A DNA stretch of 64,000 nt. Source: Stachybotrys elegans. Its lineage: Eukaryota; Ascomycota; Sordariomycetes; Hypocreales; Stachybotryaceae. A model generated the notes under the pieces. The model searched no databases. It saw only the letters and a program-made list of their open reading frames with translations, and was not told where the DNA came from. Location of the stretch: contig JAGPNK010000001.1 in assembly GCA_020746835.1 (NCBI GenBank), forward strand, positions 62,001 through 126,000. The letters are read 5' to 3'. Positions 45,822 to 55,850 of the stretch are shown in pieces (the first letter of the stretch is position 1; each line of letters starts with the position of its first letter). Both the position numbers and the translations under genes were made by a program.

Positions 45822-47030
45822 CTACTCCATCTCCATCATGCTCGTCTCAGCAGGCGCACTGTGGCGTTGGAACTCCTTCTGATAGGTCTTGACGAGGTTC
45901 TGCAACTCCTTGGCAGGTGAAACCGAAGACAGAATGCGATTGAGTACCTCGACGGCCCCGTTCATAGAGGTCTTGTCAAGGGTTCTTGTCTGACCCTGAA
46001 GCAACGCCAGAGCCCACACCAAGAAGGTAAAAAATATACCTTGCAGGTTGTTGCGAGCCCTCTGGCCCCAGATCTGGTCGGAGTCATCGACAAAGAATTT
46101 ATCGAAGCAACATTGCACTTCGAATGTCTTGCCCTCCTGACCGAAGGGCTCCGTCAGGTGCACGTCAACCGCCTCTCCAAATAACTCCTTGAGCAGGCCC
46201 ATCATCTCGGTCGTCACCACGCCGTTCTCGACGAAGTTGTCTCTCTTGTGAGGCACCGAGAAGCCGAAATTGGCCTTGAAAGGCGACATGTTCAACAAGT
46301 CGACAAGATCATGATCGACGCAGCACATCAGCCAACACTCAGCAGTAGCCGCGTCAACCTGCCCAACAATGGGCATGTTAGACCGTCGCCACATCAGCTC
46401 ATTGGCTGATGGTTCAACCTGTTTGGCCTGCTCCATGGCAGCCTTTCGGTCCGCCTCATCCTGTGCATCCTGGGCCCAGTTGACGTCGTCTCGTGGCAGG
46501 AAGCCTTCCACGAGCTCGTCCCGGTCGTCGTTTTCCGGGAGGGGCACTTGGGTAGGGTCAACTTCTTTGCCCTTGCCCTTTGCCCGGCTTCTCTCCTGCT
46601 GGACAATCTCGTCATACTTGTCGCCACGTTTGGTGACCCACTGGGTGAAGATCTCGGGGGCGGCTTCTTCTTGTGCCCAGGCATCTGCATGAAGCACGTC
46701 ATCTACCCAAGGGTATACTGGGGCCCCATCTTCGTCTAGTTGGGCAAAGATAAGTTCCCACAGGCCAATATCCCTCAACGCGTACAGCAGAGAAGTCGAG
46801 GGAGGTAGCTTCGTGCGGTGAATGTGTTGGCATGCAGATCGGATAGCTTCACCGATCATGCTGGCCACCTTGATGTCCCTTATGTCTGGTTTGACATAAA
46901 AGAGGAACTGCAACAGCCACGTGTGCTTCTGCACGCTGCTTTTGCAGTTGCGAGGGTCTTCTCCATCCCAGGCAGAATACTCGCGCGCTGCGAGGAATTG
47001 CTCCCACGTCATGCCCTGGATGCCTGCCAT
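45822..47030 (-). CDS. Hypothetical protein of the accessory block
   Basis: Single exon, 402 aa, ATG at 47030. It starts with a folded-looking segment (MTWEQFLAAREYSAWDGED) and a helical region containing EAIRSACQHIHRTKLPPSTSLLYALRDIGLWELIFAQL. A charged linker (ERSRAKGKGKEVD) follows, then a second globular half (ECWLMCCVDHDLVDLLNMSPFKANFGFSV; FFTFLVWALALLQGQ). No family is recognised. A decayed copy of about 190 bp (matching 46672-46855) is present in the mosaic at 55851-56040, which shows that this gene family has more than one member. Confidence 0.65.
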   Translation of the reverse strand: MAGIQGMTWEQFLAAREYSAWDGEDPRNCKSSVQKHTWLLQFLFYVKPDIRDIKVASMIGEAIRSACQHIHRTKLPPSTSLLYALRDIGLWELIFAQLDEDGAPVYPWVDDVLHADAWAQEEAAPEIFTQWVTKRGDKYDEIVQQERSRAKGKGKEVDPTQVPLPENDDRDELVEGFLPRDDVNWAQDAQDEADRKAAMEQAKQVEPSANELMWRRSNMPIVGQVDAATAECWLMCCVDHDLVDLLNMSPFKANFGFSVPHKRDNFVENGVVTTEMMGLLKELFGEAVDVHLTEPFGQEGKTFEVQCCFDKFFVDDSDQIWGQRARNNLQGIFFTFLVWALALLQGQTRTLDKTSMNGAVEVLNRILSSVSPAKELQNLVKTYQKEFQRHSAPAETSMMEME

Positions 47031-47335
47031 GTTTGACGGCGTCCTGCTGTTGTTGGCTTTTTTTTAAAACGAGGATCAAGGCTCACGTTGTGTTCAACGT
47101 GAAGTTTTGGCACGAGGTGGCAGAATAGCTTTGGTGGGAAGAAATGATGTGAAGATAAAAGGAAGAGAAGAAGAAAAAGAAAAACGAGAGATGGGGAAGA
47201 AAAGAATGACAGAGAATAACGCGGGTCAGATTGAGGTTGGCGGGCGTCGGCAGCTGGCAAACAAAAATTGGCTTCACTAATTTCGCTTTATCGATGAAAG
47301 ACTTTTTTTTTTGTGCAACTTTCATGTTTGATTTA

Positions 47336-47365
47336 TCGCCAGAGAAGGCCTCATCGAAGTCACTG
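47336..47365. repeat. Short copy of the dispersed upstream repeat
   Basis: Thirty bases (TCGCCAGAGAAGGCCTCATC then GAAGTCACTG) closely match the core of the 71-bp repeat at 9065-9135 and 56597-56667. It lies 17 bp before the ATG at 47382, so, as at the HeLo gene, it is in a promoter or leader position. Confidence 0.6.
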
Positions 47366-47381
47366 AAAACTATTCGTCACC

Positions 47382-48380
47382 ATGGATGTGCCTTCCGACA
47401 GAAGGCGGCTTTCCCGCCTCATTCGCAACATGCAGAATAAAGCCCCCTGGCATGCAATCCCCAACGGGCTGCGATGTATGCTCGTTGTCATGCGCTGCAT
47501 GTATGCCGCCATGATATCGCTCGATGTGCACGAAGACTTTCGCGAGCCTCGAAGGGACAACCTCCTCCTCGAGTACGCGTGGCGGGAAGACCTCCATATG
47601 GAGAGGGCTGTTCGGGACGAGGCCGTCAAGAAGGTGCTCGACTCCATGCGGTGCGGCCGCACCTTTGAGCAGATGCTACAGAGCGACTGCTTGAAGGAGG
47701 TGTGGAACTCGGATTGCTTCAGGCTCTACCACCGGCCGCACACGAGAGCAGACAACGGCTCGTGGGCGTGGGGCGATGCGACTCCGCATGAGCCCATGTT
47801 CCTCCAGTTTGACGGATCACAGAGTCTCCAAGAGTTCGTCGATAGCCAGGCCGGCATGTTCGAAGGCCAGAGGTGGTTGTATCGCGAGCCATTGTTCGTC
47901 ACGATGCAATACACGCCGGGGGACAAGCCGCTCCGCTACCAAAGCCTGCGGAGCTTCCAATTGCCTACGTTTGAGCACGAGGAAGGAACACCAGAGCAGC
48001 TCCGTCCCGTGTCTCGCCACCCACTCTTCCTTCTCTCCGCGGTCGTGAGGCTGGCCGACGAAGACAACGCCTTCGTCCGCACCTATCACGAATGGGGTGC
48101 CATGGTTGAAATGGGCTACCTGGAGCCGAGTTGGAGTATCGAGCAAAGCGGCTCCTACTTCCTCGTCTTCATACAAAGGGACGATGCTAAGACTAAGGCT
48201 CGCCACCCCGAGAGCATCCCGCGCACTCAAGTCCCATCGCACATACGCGCCGATTGGATGCATCCCGCACCAACAGAGAAGACAAGTGAAAGGCGTGGCG
48301 AGCGTGATAGTGCCCATGACACACCTCCGGCATTCAGCCAAGTCAATCAGATACAGCCCAGTAGGGGGTTTCGCTTCTAG
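47382..48380 (+). CDS. Hypothetical protein of the accessory block
   Basis: Single exon, 332 aa. The first 120 residues are basic-helical (RRRLSRLIRNMQNKAPWHAI; RCMLVVMRCMYAAMISLDVHED), followed by a Trp/Phe-rich globular region (EPMFLQFDGSQSLQEFVDS; RWLYREPLFVTMQYTPGDKP) and a disordered Ser/Arg/Glu tail. No family is recognised. It is divergent from the gene at 45822-47030, with 351 bp between start codons. The intergenic part is AG-rich (47150-47220) and carries the short dispersed repeat. Confidence 0.65.
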   Translation: MDVPSDRRRLSRLIRNMQNKAPWHAIPNGLRCMLVVMRCMYAAMISLDVHEDFREPRRDNLLLEYAWREDLHMERAVRDEAVKKVLDSMRCGRTFEQMLQSDCLKEVWNSDCFRLYHRPHTRADNGSWAWGDATPHEPMFLQFDGSQSLQEFVDSQAGMFEGQRWLYREPLFVTMQYTPGDKPLRYQSLRSFQLPTFEHEEGTPEQLRPVSRHPLFLLSAVVRLADEDNAFVRTYHEWGAMVEMGYLEPSWSIEQSGSYFLVFIQRDDAKTKARHPESIPRTQVPSHIRADWMHPAPTEKTSERRGERDSAHDTPPAFSQVNQIQPSRGFRF

Positions 48381-48483
48381 CTTACGGTGGGATTTCCCGA
48401 CGATATGTCGCAAGCGGATAGGGATTAGTGATTCTCCAGCGACAAGTACGACATCAAATCAATACACGATCTTACAAGGACTG

Positions 48484-48553
48484 CAAAGGCCACGAAGGCT
48501 ACGAAGGCTACGAAGGCAACGAGGGCAGCGAGGGCTGCGAGGGCTGCGAGGCC
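48484..48553. repeat. 9-bp minisatellite (GAAGGCTAC units), one side of an inverted pair
   Basis: About eight units of GAAGGCTAC, passing to GAGGGCTGC, lie just past the 3' end of the coiled-coil gene. The reverse complement (GTAGCCTTC) is the unit of the array at 51673-51838 on that gene's other side. Confidence 0.9.
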
Positions 48554-48627
48554 TGGGGTAATGAGGGAAACAATTGGAGGGGGCGCAAACAGGACATTGC
48601 ATGTGTTTATTTTGTGCGTGAGGTGAC

Positions 48628-51474
48628 TTAGATGATATAAAAATCTAGGAACCTCTCGTTTCCAATCAAGACAACCCTCACCAGTGGACAGCATTCCCCG
48701 TGCCTAGGACAGTCGCGATTGTCGACTCGCCTTTGACTGCCCTTTCCATTATATAGGACATCCGCGTTGCAGAACCACTGTCCTACAGGGCCCTCATTCA
48801 TGAACTCTTGGAGCTTGTTCTGAGCGTCGGCATTGTCCGGGTATACCGCGTCAAACGCTATCTTGGCCACCGTGGCGTGCGTCGAGCGATACTCCTCCGG
48901 AACAAGTCTGATACACCGTGTCTGGGAGGCGAGTTCTGCAAATACCCGACTCAAGTCGCCGTAGCCCGCTATCTGCTGCGAGGCAGCGTCGACCCGTGCC
49001 TGCGTGGCTTCGACAAAGGATCTCGTCGCCTCGTACGCCTTGTCGATGACCTCAAATTTCTTGTGCCAGTCATCATCTACTTGGTCGTACCAGGCAGATT
49101 GGTCGATCAGCTCCTGGCTTTTGAAGCGAAGCTCGTCCTTTGTGGCCTTCAGAGCCTCCATTGTGCGGGTCAGGTCGTTTTCTGTGGCCTGGAGAGCCTC
49201 TCTTGTGTGGGCCCGCCTGCTCTCCGTAGCTCGCAGGGCCTCTTTGGTGCGGGCCCGCCTGTCTTCTGTAGTCTGCAGCGCCTCCTTTGTGCGGTCCAGC
49301 TCATTCTTTGTGACCCGTAGAGCTTCTTTTGTACGGGCCAGCTCGTTCTGCATGACCTGGCTGGCCGCCTGCTGTGCCTGCAACGTCTGGTGCACGGTTC
49401 GCACCTGGAGCTTTGCCGAGTCTAGCCTCCTGTCCTGCTCGGCAATCTTGCTCTCGGCCACGCCACGCAAGTACGCATTTTCATCCAGCTTCGTCTTCGT
49501 GGTGGCCAACTGGTCAGAGTATCGCTGCTTCTCCCTTTCAGTCTCGTCGAGACGACGTTGAAGGGAAGACGTTTGCTGACGACTGGCCTCTAGCTCTTTC
49601 GACCCCGAAACCGTAAGCGACACGCGATCCTTCAGCTTCTCATTCGACGCGGTATACGTCTGGGCCTGACGACTAGCCTCGTCAAGACGAACATTGAGCT
49701 CGGCAATCTGGTTGTCTCTGCCGGCGAGCTCTTGGGCGCTATCCCGCACCGTGGCCAGCGCAGTGTCCGCCGCATGGCGCTGCGCCTGCTTGGCCGCGCG
49801 CACCTCGCCTCGCATGTGGGATATGACATTGTCCTTGTTGCGGATGTCATCCCACGCACTCTCGACCTCCTCCTCGAGACGCTCTATCCGTGTTGTCTTG
49901 GCGCCGAGCCGGGCTGCACTGATGGCCAGCTGCTGCTCAAGGGTCCTGATCCTGTCAGACGCCTCAGCCAGACGCTCTTCACGGCTGGATGCTTCCGACT
50001 TCAGGCGCTCAATTATCGCCACTTTGGAAGCTAGCCTGCCCTCTGCTGCCATCGCGTCAAGGGCTGCACGATCCTGCACGCCCCTCTGCCTGATCATGCC
50101 GTCCTCCCGTGCAATGTCGGCGCTATCCACTTTGTGGTGAAGGCTGCCGATGGCGTCCAGGATACTGTCGGCCTGAATGCGGGTAGCCATGTCGCGGGAG
50201 TGTGCACGCAGGCCACTGGCGACGGGAGCGATATCCTCCAATACCTGCATGCGCATGGACCGCGTCTCCTCCGTCTGCTTCTCGACAGCACCATTGGCGA
50301 CGTTTTCCATGTGTCCCATTATGGTGGACGCAAGACTGTGCTGATTGCCCATCATGTTGGTCACCGCCGTGAGGATGCTGGACAGCTTGTCATGAAACTC
50401 AGCTTGCAAAGTCGAAATGCTGTCGACCGCCCTTGTCACAGACTGCACTTCCGCGTTACTGGCGAGACCGTCAAGGCCCTGCTGTAAATCGTCATGCAGA
50501 CCACACAGCTCCCGAACTTGGCATGCCAGCTCCTCTGTGTGGCCTTGCAGACCATACAATTCGGCCTGCGTATGCGCAGCCAATTCGGTTGCCTGCGCAT
50601 GGGTCTCTAGACCGCCTACTGCTTCTTCGAGGCCAGCGAGCCTCTCCCGTGTGGCCAGACCACCAAGTACTTCTTGGAGGCCATTCAGTCTCTCCTCTGT
50701 CTGTGTCGCCAGGCCGCCCACTGCTTGTTGAAGGTTGCCAAGCCCCCCCTCTGTCTGTGTGGCCAGGACACTGAGCCTCTCTTCGGTCTGTGTGGCCAGG
50801 CCGCCCACTGCTTGTTGGAGGTTGCTAAGCCCTCCCTCTGTCTGTGTGGCCAGGCCGCCCACTGCTTGCTGAAGGCTGCCGAGCCCCCCTTCCATCCGTG
50901 TGGTCAGGCCGCCGACTGTCTCTTGGAGACTCTGCCCCGTGACCAGACCACCCATTGCTCGTTGAAGGCTGCTGAGCCTCTCCTCTGTAGCCAGGCCCCC
51001 CACCAGCTGTTGGAGGCCGCTGAGCCTCTCCTTCGTGGCCAGACCATCCACTAGCTGTTGGAGCCCACTGATCTGCTCTGTCAGTGTGGTCAAGCCACCC
51101 ATTGCCTCCCGGATGCTCTCTTCTCTGGCCAAATCACCCACTGCTTGTTGAAGCTTCTCGCCTGTTGGCAGAGCATCCACTGCTTCCTGAAGGCCACTTA
51201 TCTGCTCCGTATGCGTGACGATGCCATTCAGCACCTGCATCACTTCCTCGCGCAGATCCAAGGTAGCCTGGTATCCTTCTCTGACGGCTGTCGTGGCCTC
51301 GTCAATGTTCCTCTCCCTCTCTTGGTATTCTGCACCCACGTCGGCGAGCCTCTGCTGGTATTGCAGCAGCAGCGTGGCATAGTGTCGCAGATGGCCACTG
51401 CCAGTGCACGCCTGCTCCAGAGCTGGCCTGATCGCGGCAAGTTCATCCATTGTATGAGGTTGATTGGCTTCCAT
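48628..51474 (-). CDS. Second long coiled-coil protein with LQQAVGGLAT repeats
   Basis: Single exon, 948 aa, ATG at 51474. Residues ~85-310 contain about twelve 16-18-residue repeats of the form LQQAVGGLATQTEERLSG, several nearly identical at DNA level. Coiled coil continues to about residue 830 (many Arg/Glu/Gln/Ala heptads, with repeated RTKEALRATESR-type units near 660-730). The end (~840-948) is globular and includes a Cys/His cluster (NRDCPRHGECCPL). No ATPase motifs. Phage tail-fibre-like and autotransporter-like repeat proteins look similar by composition, but no homology is claimed. Its architecture parallels the 42162-45515 protein: repeats, coiled coil, then a C-terminal globular domain. 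Confidence 0.75.
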   Translation of the reverse strand: MEANQPHTMDELAAIRPALEQACTGSGHLRHYATLLLQYQQRLADVGAEYQERERNIDEATTAVREGYQATLDLREEVMQVLNGIVTHTEQISGLQEAVDALPTGEKLQQAVGDLAREESIREAMGGLTTLTEQISGLQQLVDGLATKERLSGLQQLVGGLATEERLSSLQRAMGGLVTGQSLQETVGGLTTRMEGGLGSLQQAVGGLATQTEGGLSNLQQAVGGLATQTEERLSVLATQTEGGLGNLQQAVGGLATQTEERLNGLQEVLGGLATRERLAGLEEAVGGLETHAQATELAAHTQAELYGLQGHTEELACQVRELCGLHDDLQQGLDGLASNAEVQSVTRAVDSISTLQAEFHDKLSSILTAVTNMMGNQHSLASTIMGHMENVANGAVEKQTEETRSMRMQVLEDIAPVASGLRAHSRDMATRIQADSILDAIGSLHHKVDSADIAREDGMIRQRGVQDRAALDAMAAEGRLASKVAIIERLKSEASSREERLAEASDRIRTLEQQLAISAARLGAKTTRIERLEEEVESAWDDIRNKDNVISHMRGEVRAAKQAQRHAADTALATVRDSAQELAGRDNQIAELNVRLDEASRQAQTYTASNEKLKDRVSLTVSGSKELEASRQQTSSLQRRLDETEREKQRYSDQLATTKTKLDENAYLRGVAESKIAEQDRRLDSAKLQVRTVHQTLQAQQAASQVMQNELARTKEALRVTKNELDRTKEALQTTEDRRARTKEALRATESRRAHTREALQATENDLTRTMEALKATKDELRFKSQELIDQSAWYDQVDDDWHKKFEVIDKAYEATRSFVEATQARVDAASQQIAGYGDLSRVFAELASQTRCIRLVPEEYRSTHATVAKIAFDAVYPDNADAQNKLQEFMNEGPVGQWFCNADVLYNGKGSQRRVDNRDCPRHGECCPLVRVVLIGNERFLDFYII

Positions 51475-51672
51475 CGTATAGGTAGACTTTGTTGAGAGGA
51501 AAATTCCATCTCCTTGTCAAAAGTCGAGGGATGGAAGGTGCGACGCCCATGCAGTCATGTGACGGAAACGACTCCCCTTAGGCAACTACCTCTCATACAT
51601 ATTCACCTGATTACAGACAGCCAAATGTGCTTAATTTGTAACCTTCGTAATATCGAACCCTTAGTAATATTT

Positions 51673-51838
51673 ATAGCCTCCGTAGCCTTCGTAGCCTCTG
51701 TAGCCTCCATAGCCTTCGTGGCCTTCGTGGCCTTCGTCGCCTCCGTAGCCTCTGTAGCCTTCGTGGCCTTCGTGGCCTTCGTGGCCTTCGTGGCCTTCGT
51801 GGCCTTCATAACAGTTGTGGCCTTCGTAGCCTTCGCTG
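51673..51838. repeat. 9-bp minisatellite (GTAGCCTTC / GTGGCCTTC units), other side of the inverted pair
   Basis: About eighteen units lie in the upstream region of the coiled-coil gene that starts at 51474. The unit is the reverse complement of that at 48484-48553, so this gene is bracketed by inverted minisatellites. Because the period is divisible by three, frames stay open and read as VAF repeats; this is not coding. Confidence 0.9.
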
Positions 51839-52371
51839 ACCTAGCTGAATTGCTATGGTATTATTACTATACTTATTTATTAGAATAGCCTCTCCCCGTC
51901 AAGGCACCGCATTAGCAGAGCATTTACCCAAAACAGGTGTGGGGGTGGACTTACCATGTGGCGATCATACCGCCTGCAGATCCGATACTACCCCGCCAAC
52001 CCACACATCCGAAAGGAATGCGGCGTATTGGCGGCTGGTTGCATGGGTGCACCCCGAATGGTCCACGAACAGATCCAAGCTACGTAGTACCTGGAGAGGA
52101 CCAGAGACAGGTAGCAGCCGCCGCCTCCACCAAAGTGACCATGTAAAGACCAAAAATTGCAGGTGCACTCACACTGGGCAAATCATGGTTTAGGGCCCGC
52201 ATCCTTCGCACAGATTGCTTGTTGGCTGCAAGGTCAGATTACTCTCAGACCCACCTCAGCAATAGGCACCTAGACGTATGTACTGTTTGCTGCTTCCAGT
52301 AAAAACTTCCCAAACTCCAACTCTTTCACACAACTCCAGTCTTTCATCCAAGTCCATCACTGACCATAATC
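51839..52371. other. Intergenic interval, no gene seen
   Basis: This is about 530 bp upstream of the helicase-like gene. No open frame of interest. A pyrimidine-rich CTTTCACACAACTCC-type stretch lies just before the ATG at 52372. Confidence 0.5.
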
Positions 52372-54441
52372 ATGGACCCCTCATGGTCAGAACATATCGA
52401 GCGCATCGCTCGCCTGGCAGGGAGCAAAGAAATCTACTTTGCCCACGTCGAGGCATCACCCATTTCTGGCAAGACAACCTACTTTGCCAGGGCTCTGTGG
52501 TGCCAGGCAAACCAGCTGCGGCCTGGGACTCATCTGGTCCACGCCGCGCCGCACAGTGAGCTGCCCTACGTAAGGGCGCTGGCTGACCGCCAAGATGATA
52601 TTGGCACGTGGCACCAAGAGCAGATTGCAGCCGCTGGGATCTCGGCTGGGCCCTTTTCGACCCAGTCATTTGACGCCGTCTACCGCGCCCTCACCTCCGA
52701 TACTAAAGAGGGCAACCTGATATACGTGGTTGATCTGGACTTGAGATGCCCGGCGGACCAGGCGCTGGCTCTCCTGTCGCTGATGGAGCTGGCCCAATCG
52801 CCAGGTCAGCGCAGGCTCGCCGTCATTACCATGTCGTCTCACCCTCTACCCGAATATCACCAAGATATGTGCAGGATGCACACGGTGGATATAGCCTGCA
52901 TCCAGCTACCATCCAAGGAACGGGAGCAGAAGGTCTCGTTTCGTACTTGCAAACAGAATGGGGTTGTGGGTGAAGTGGTCGAGGCAGTGGCCTCTCACCC
53001 TCAAGAGTCACATCTCGTGCTCATCATGGGCCTCTCTCCCCACTGGGAAATTGGGGAGGCATTGTTTGGCAAAACCTTTGCTGGCGTCCACTGCATACCG
53101 CCGCCGCCTCGAGATCAGGATCTGCTGAGTTCCAACTATGCGCAGATGCAGAAGACCTTCACCCAAGGCCACGAGAGCGTGGTCATTGTCCGAGTTGAAG
53201 AGCCGGGTAGCTGGCACTTTCGCCCATGGGTCCAAGGGTTCCAAAATGTCCACGTCATCTTGAACGACGAGCAGATGCGGTACATCATGGACTATCGAGC
53301 CGGACAGTTTGCGACGGTGCACCGACGGCCTACCGTCATGGAGAACGAGGAAATATTCTCCTCGGCGTTGCGAAGCACGGGTGCCAGCACCACGGTATAT
53401 TTGTGCAGCGGGGACGGCGAGACGTCGAGCCGCGACTTCCTCGAAACCGACTCCGACTACATGCGATACGATGTGGAAAACAGGCATGTTCTCGGCTTCA
53501 TAGCATCATTGGCTCTGTCGTCGCTTGATGATTTCGGGTCCTTCTTCTTTGTCACCGCCAGCATCCAAGTCGAGACCAAACATCGCATAGAAGAGATGCG
53601 ACTCAACCAGCTGCGTACCGAAGAGGTGGCACTGTTTCACGATCTTCTGCCTGCCGTCGAGTATGACGCTCGCCTCGCCTTGATGCTATCGAGGCGCAAC
53701 GCTACCCCGACGCGAATACAGGCCAAGATTGACTTGGCCAGCGTTCTTACAGCGGGCGGAAGCGACATGTTTACGCACGTCGAAGGCTCAGCCGATGACC
53801 TCATTGCAAGCAAGACCTTGGGCATTGGTAGAGAGCTCATGCGCACGGGATCCCTCTGGATCTTTGTCGGCCTCTGGCAGGAGTGGCGCCAGCAAATGGA
53901 GTCGAACCTGGGCATATTTGGCCTACGAGGACCCCAATTCCCAACCATGGTGTTCAATCAGCTTTGCTTGGGGGATTGGCTTCACCCTGGTTCTGCCTAC
54001 CGGGCGTGGAATGTTAGTCGCTATCTCACCTCCATCCTCACCAGCCACCAGCATCGTGTCGATCAACACGTTTCTCCCGTGGAAGCCTTCACAGAAGCAG
54101 ACACTCAAGCTCTGCGGCAGGAGCTTTTTGACGCCTTCCTCTTTCAGCTCATGTACGTTGATGTTCCCCAAGAGCCCGTACATAGCGGAACGGCGTCGCT
54201 GGTCCGCATGTGGCCCAGCGAAAGGTTTCGCAACATTTTGGAGGAAACCATGGGTCCCGCTCAGAAGCGGGCCAAGTTTGGTATCTGCTGCGAGCCTCTA
54301 CAGCAGGCCTCCGACCTAACGCTCCGTCGGTTTAAGGATTGGACCAACGTTGATCCCAGGGTAGGCGGTGGAAGCGATATTTTTGCCCGGATTCAGTGCA
54401 TACACACATATGGTTTTAATACCGACGAGGTAGAAGAGTAG
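52372..54441 (+). CDS. Degenerate helicase-like P-loop protein
   Basis: Single exon, 689 aa. A P-loop sits very near the N-terminus (SPISGKTTYFARAL, Lys-34). Features in the order of superfamily 2 helicases follow: a strand like motif Ia (HLVHAAPHSELPYVRAL), an acidic strand in motif II position reading DLDL instead of DEAD/DEAH (NLIYVVDLDLRCP), a motif-III-like TMSSH, and a second half with VLIMGLSPHWEIGEALFG and later WHFRPWVQGFQNVHVILNDEQ. The second Rec-like half and tail (LRMWPSERFRNIL; FGICCEPLQQASD) are diverged. It may bind but not hydrolyse NTP efficiently. A decayed, inverted copy of its first ~30 codons lies at 56181-56260. Function unknown. Confidence 0.65.
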   Translation: MDPSWSEHIERIARLAGSKEIYFAHVEASPISGKTTYFARALWCQANQLRPGTHLVHAAPHSELPYVRALADRQDDIGTWHQEQIAAAGISAGPFSTQSFDAVYRALTSDTKEGNLIYVVDLDLRCPADQALALLSLMELAQSPGQRRLAVITMSSHPLPEYHQDMCRMHTVDIACIQLPSKEREQKVSFRTCKQNGVVGEVVEAVASHPQESHLVLIMGLSPHWEIGEALFGKTFAGVHCIPPPPRDQDLLSSNYAQMQKTFTQGHESVVIVRVEEPGSWHFRPWVQGFQNVHVILNDEQMRYIMDYRAGQFATVHRRPTVMENEEIFSSALRSTGASTTVYLCSGDGETSSRDFLETDSDYMRYDVENRHVLGFIASLALSSLDDFGSFFFVTASIQVETKHRIEEMRLNQLRTEEVALFHDLLPAVEYDARLALMLSRRNATPTRIQAKIDLASVLTAGGSDMFTHVEGSADDLIASKTLGIGRELMRTGSLWIFVGLWQEWRQQMESNLGIFGLRGPQFPTMVFNQLCLGDWLHPGSAYRAWNVSRYLTSILTSHQHRVDQHVSPVEAFTEADTQALRQELFDAFLFQLMYVDVPQEPVHSGTASLVRMWPSERFRNILEETMGPAQKRAKFGICCEPLQQASDLTLRRFKDWTNVDPRVGGGSDIFARIQCIHTYGFNTDEVEE

Positions 54442-55097
54442 GCACAACGAAAGCGAAATACAGCGAAGTGGCTTGCGTCCATGTATGTGGTCCGTTATTG
54501 GAATAAAGCATGTGATATCACATTAAACTTGGGGCGCGATTCTGAAAGCACATGTACAATTCCATTACAGACTCCTTCGCCGCGGGCACTCTGCGTTGCC
54601 AGCAGCCTCGATAGCCACGACGTTGCAATTGTGTGGGGGATCTACGGCCCACAGACTGTTTCTGGACAAGTGTTCTGTCAAGTGCGGGAGTATCCATTGA
54701 TGCGCTTGAAGCTAGCCGGGTTCGGAGGCAAGTCAGATCATAATAACCATATGTTTTGACTAAGTAGACTACCTCTAACGACTACCTTATTCTAATGCCT
54801 AGCATAACGACCTTGTCCGGTTATTGGTGTGCTTATTTGGATAGCCATGTCAGCCAGAAGAACGGCTCTGGACGTGAGAGTTGATAGAGCCCTAACGCCC
54901 CATCGGTCCATTGGTTATCGAGGTAGGCGTGATAGTGAGGCCCTCTGTTCAATCGAATCTGGTTTGGTATGCGTCGACGATTGCTGCGGAATCTCAACAT
55001 CTCCACGACATGCCATGGATTGTCGTGCTGGATAAGTTGATGCTGGGACGATCAACAACAGCAGGCTAGTTGGAGAGTCGAGAGAAGGCAATTTGGA
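54442..55097. other. Intergenic interval, no gene seen
   Basis: The region downstream of the helicase-like gene, slightly AT-rich, holds short frames only. It leads into the mosaic of gene fragments. Confidence 0.5.
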
Positions 55098-55225
55098 CGG
55101 CCGACTTGGGTATCAGCCGCCTACTCTGCGGCAGGCGTGCGTGCCATGACTCAAAGCTCGGGAATTCGGTATGCACCACGCGTTTCCTGGGGTTCTGAAT
55201 CTCTTCCTCGTGGCGCGGAAGGGTG
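55098..55225 (-). pseudogene. Fragment of the zinc-knuckle gene
   Basis: About 125 bp match 33064-33190, the part of the zinc-knuckle gene encoding NPRKRVVHTEFPSF and the following ~20 residues, in the same orientation. The frame is kept only in part. A second, more decayed version of the NPRKRV piece follows at about 55255-55330. Confidence 0.75.
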
Positions 55226-55387
55226 TACGGTTTAGGTGCCTCGGACCCAAAGATCGCAAAGTCGGTTTCCACCACACGGTTCCTGGGGTTGTGCATATCG
55301 TTCCGTGGCGCGGAAGCTTGAACGTCACCTCCATGTGCAAGGCCAAATGTCCAAGAGCCACAGCCATCTTGTCTGAGGGGTTTGCCA

Positions 55388-55764
55388 TGGCTCTGTTGTC
55401 GTTTGGAACGTTTGTTGGAAATTCGTGATGTGCGGTGGTGTTTCTCCCGTTTGTGTGATTGCTAAGTTGTGTGCTTGGTAGGCCATGCCCTGGTAGGGCT
55501 TGGAGCAGCCTGGCAGCTGGCAGCCGGCAGGGCCTGATATTAACGATGGACTGGCAGCGCCTGGTATCTGATGACAAGGCATCACAGGCCGCTCACATGA
55601 CCTTTGCTCTTCTAATTGCTTCGCTCCGGGCTCGGTACCTAGTAGTAGCCCATCATCACTACCTCCCTTCACTCACTCCACCCTCACTTCTTGTGCAGCA
55701 CCAACTCGCCGAATTCACGCTCCAAGATCCATATCAACATTCACCAAACGCACATCTCGTACCA
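55388..55764. pseudogene. Inverted copy of the divergent promoter with both start codons
   Basis: Compared with 33837-34219 the copy is inverted and 376 bp long. It includes an ATG matching the AT-hook gene's start on the minus strand (55388) and an ATG matching the zinc-knuckle gene's start on the plus strand (55764). Neither start leads into an intact gene: the minus-strand side runs into zinc-knuckle-gene fragments, and the plus-strand side into unrelated order. Confidence 0.75.
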
Positions 55765-55850
55765 TGGCACCAGACCAACCACAAGGCCGCAGAACGCTCC
55801 CTCCTCACCTCGGTCAGACGCAACCCCGAGGAGCCCCGTCTGCTCGCCAT

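Noticed and set aside
48484..48553. CRISPR-like array
   Set aside because: Units are 9 bp with no spacers, in a eukaryotic genome; it is a minisatellite.
51514..51888. Plus-strand frame encoding VAF repeats
   Set aside because: It is the 9-bp minisatellite read in frame; composition and position argue against a protein.
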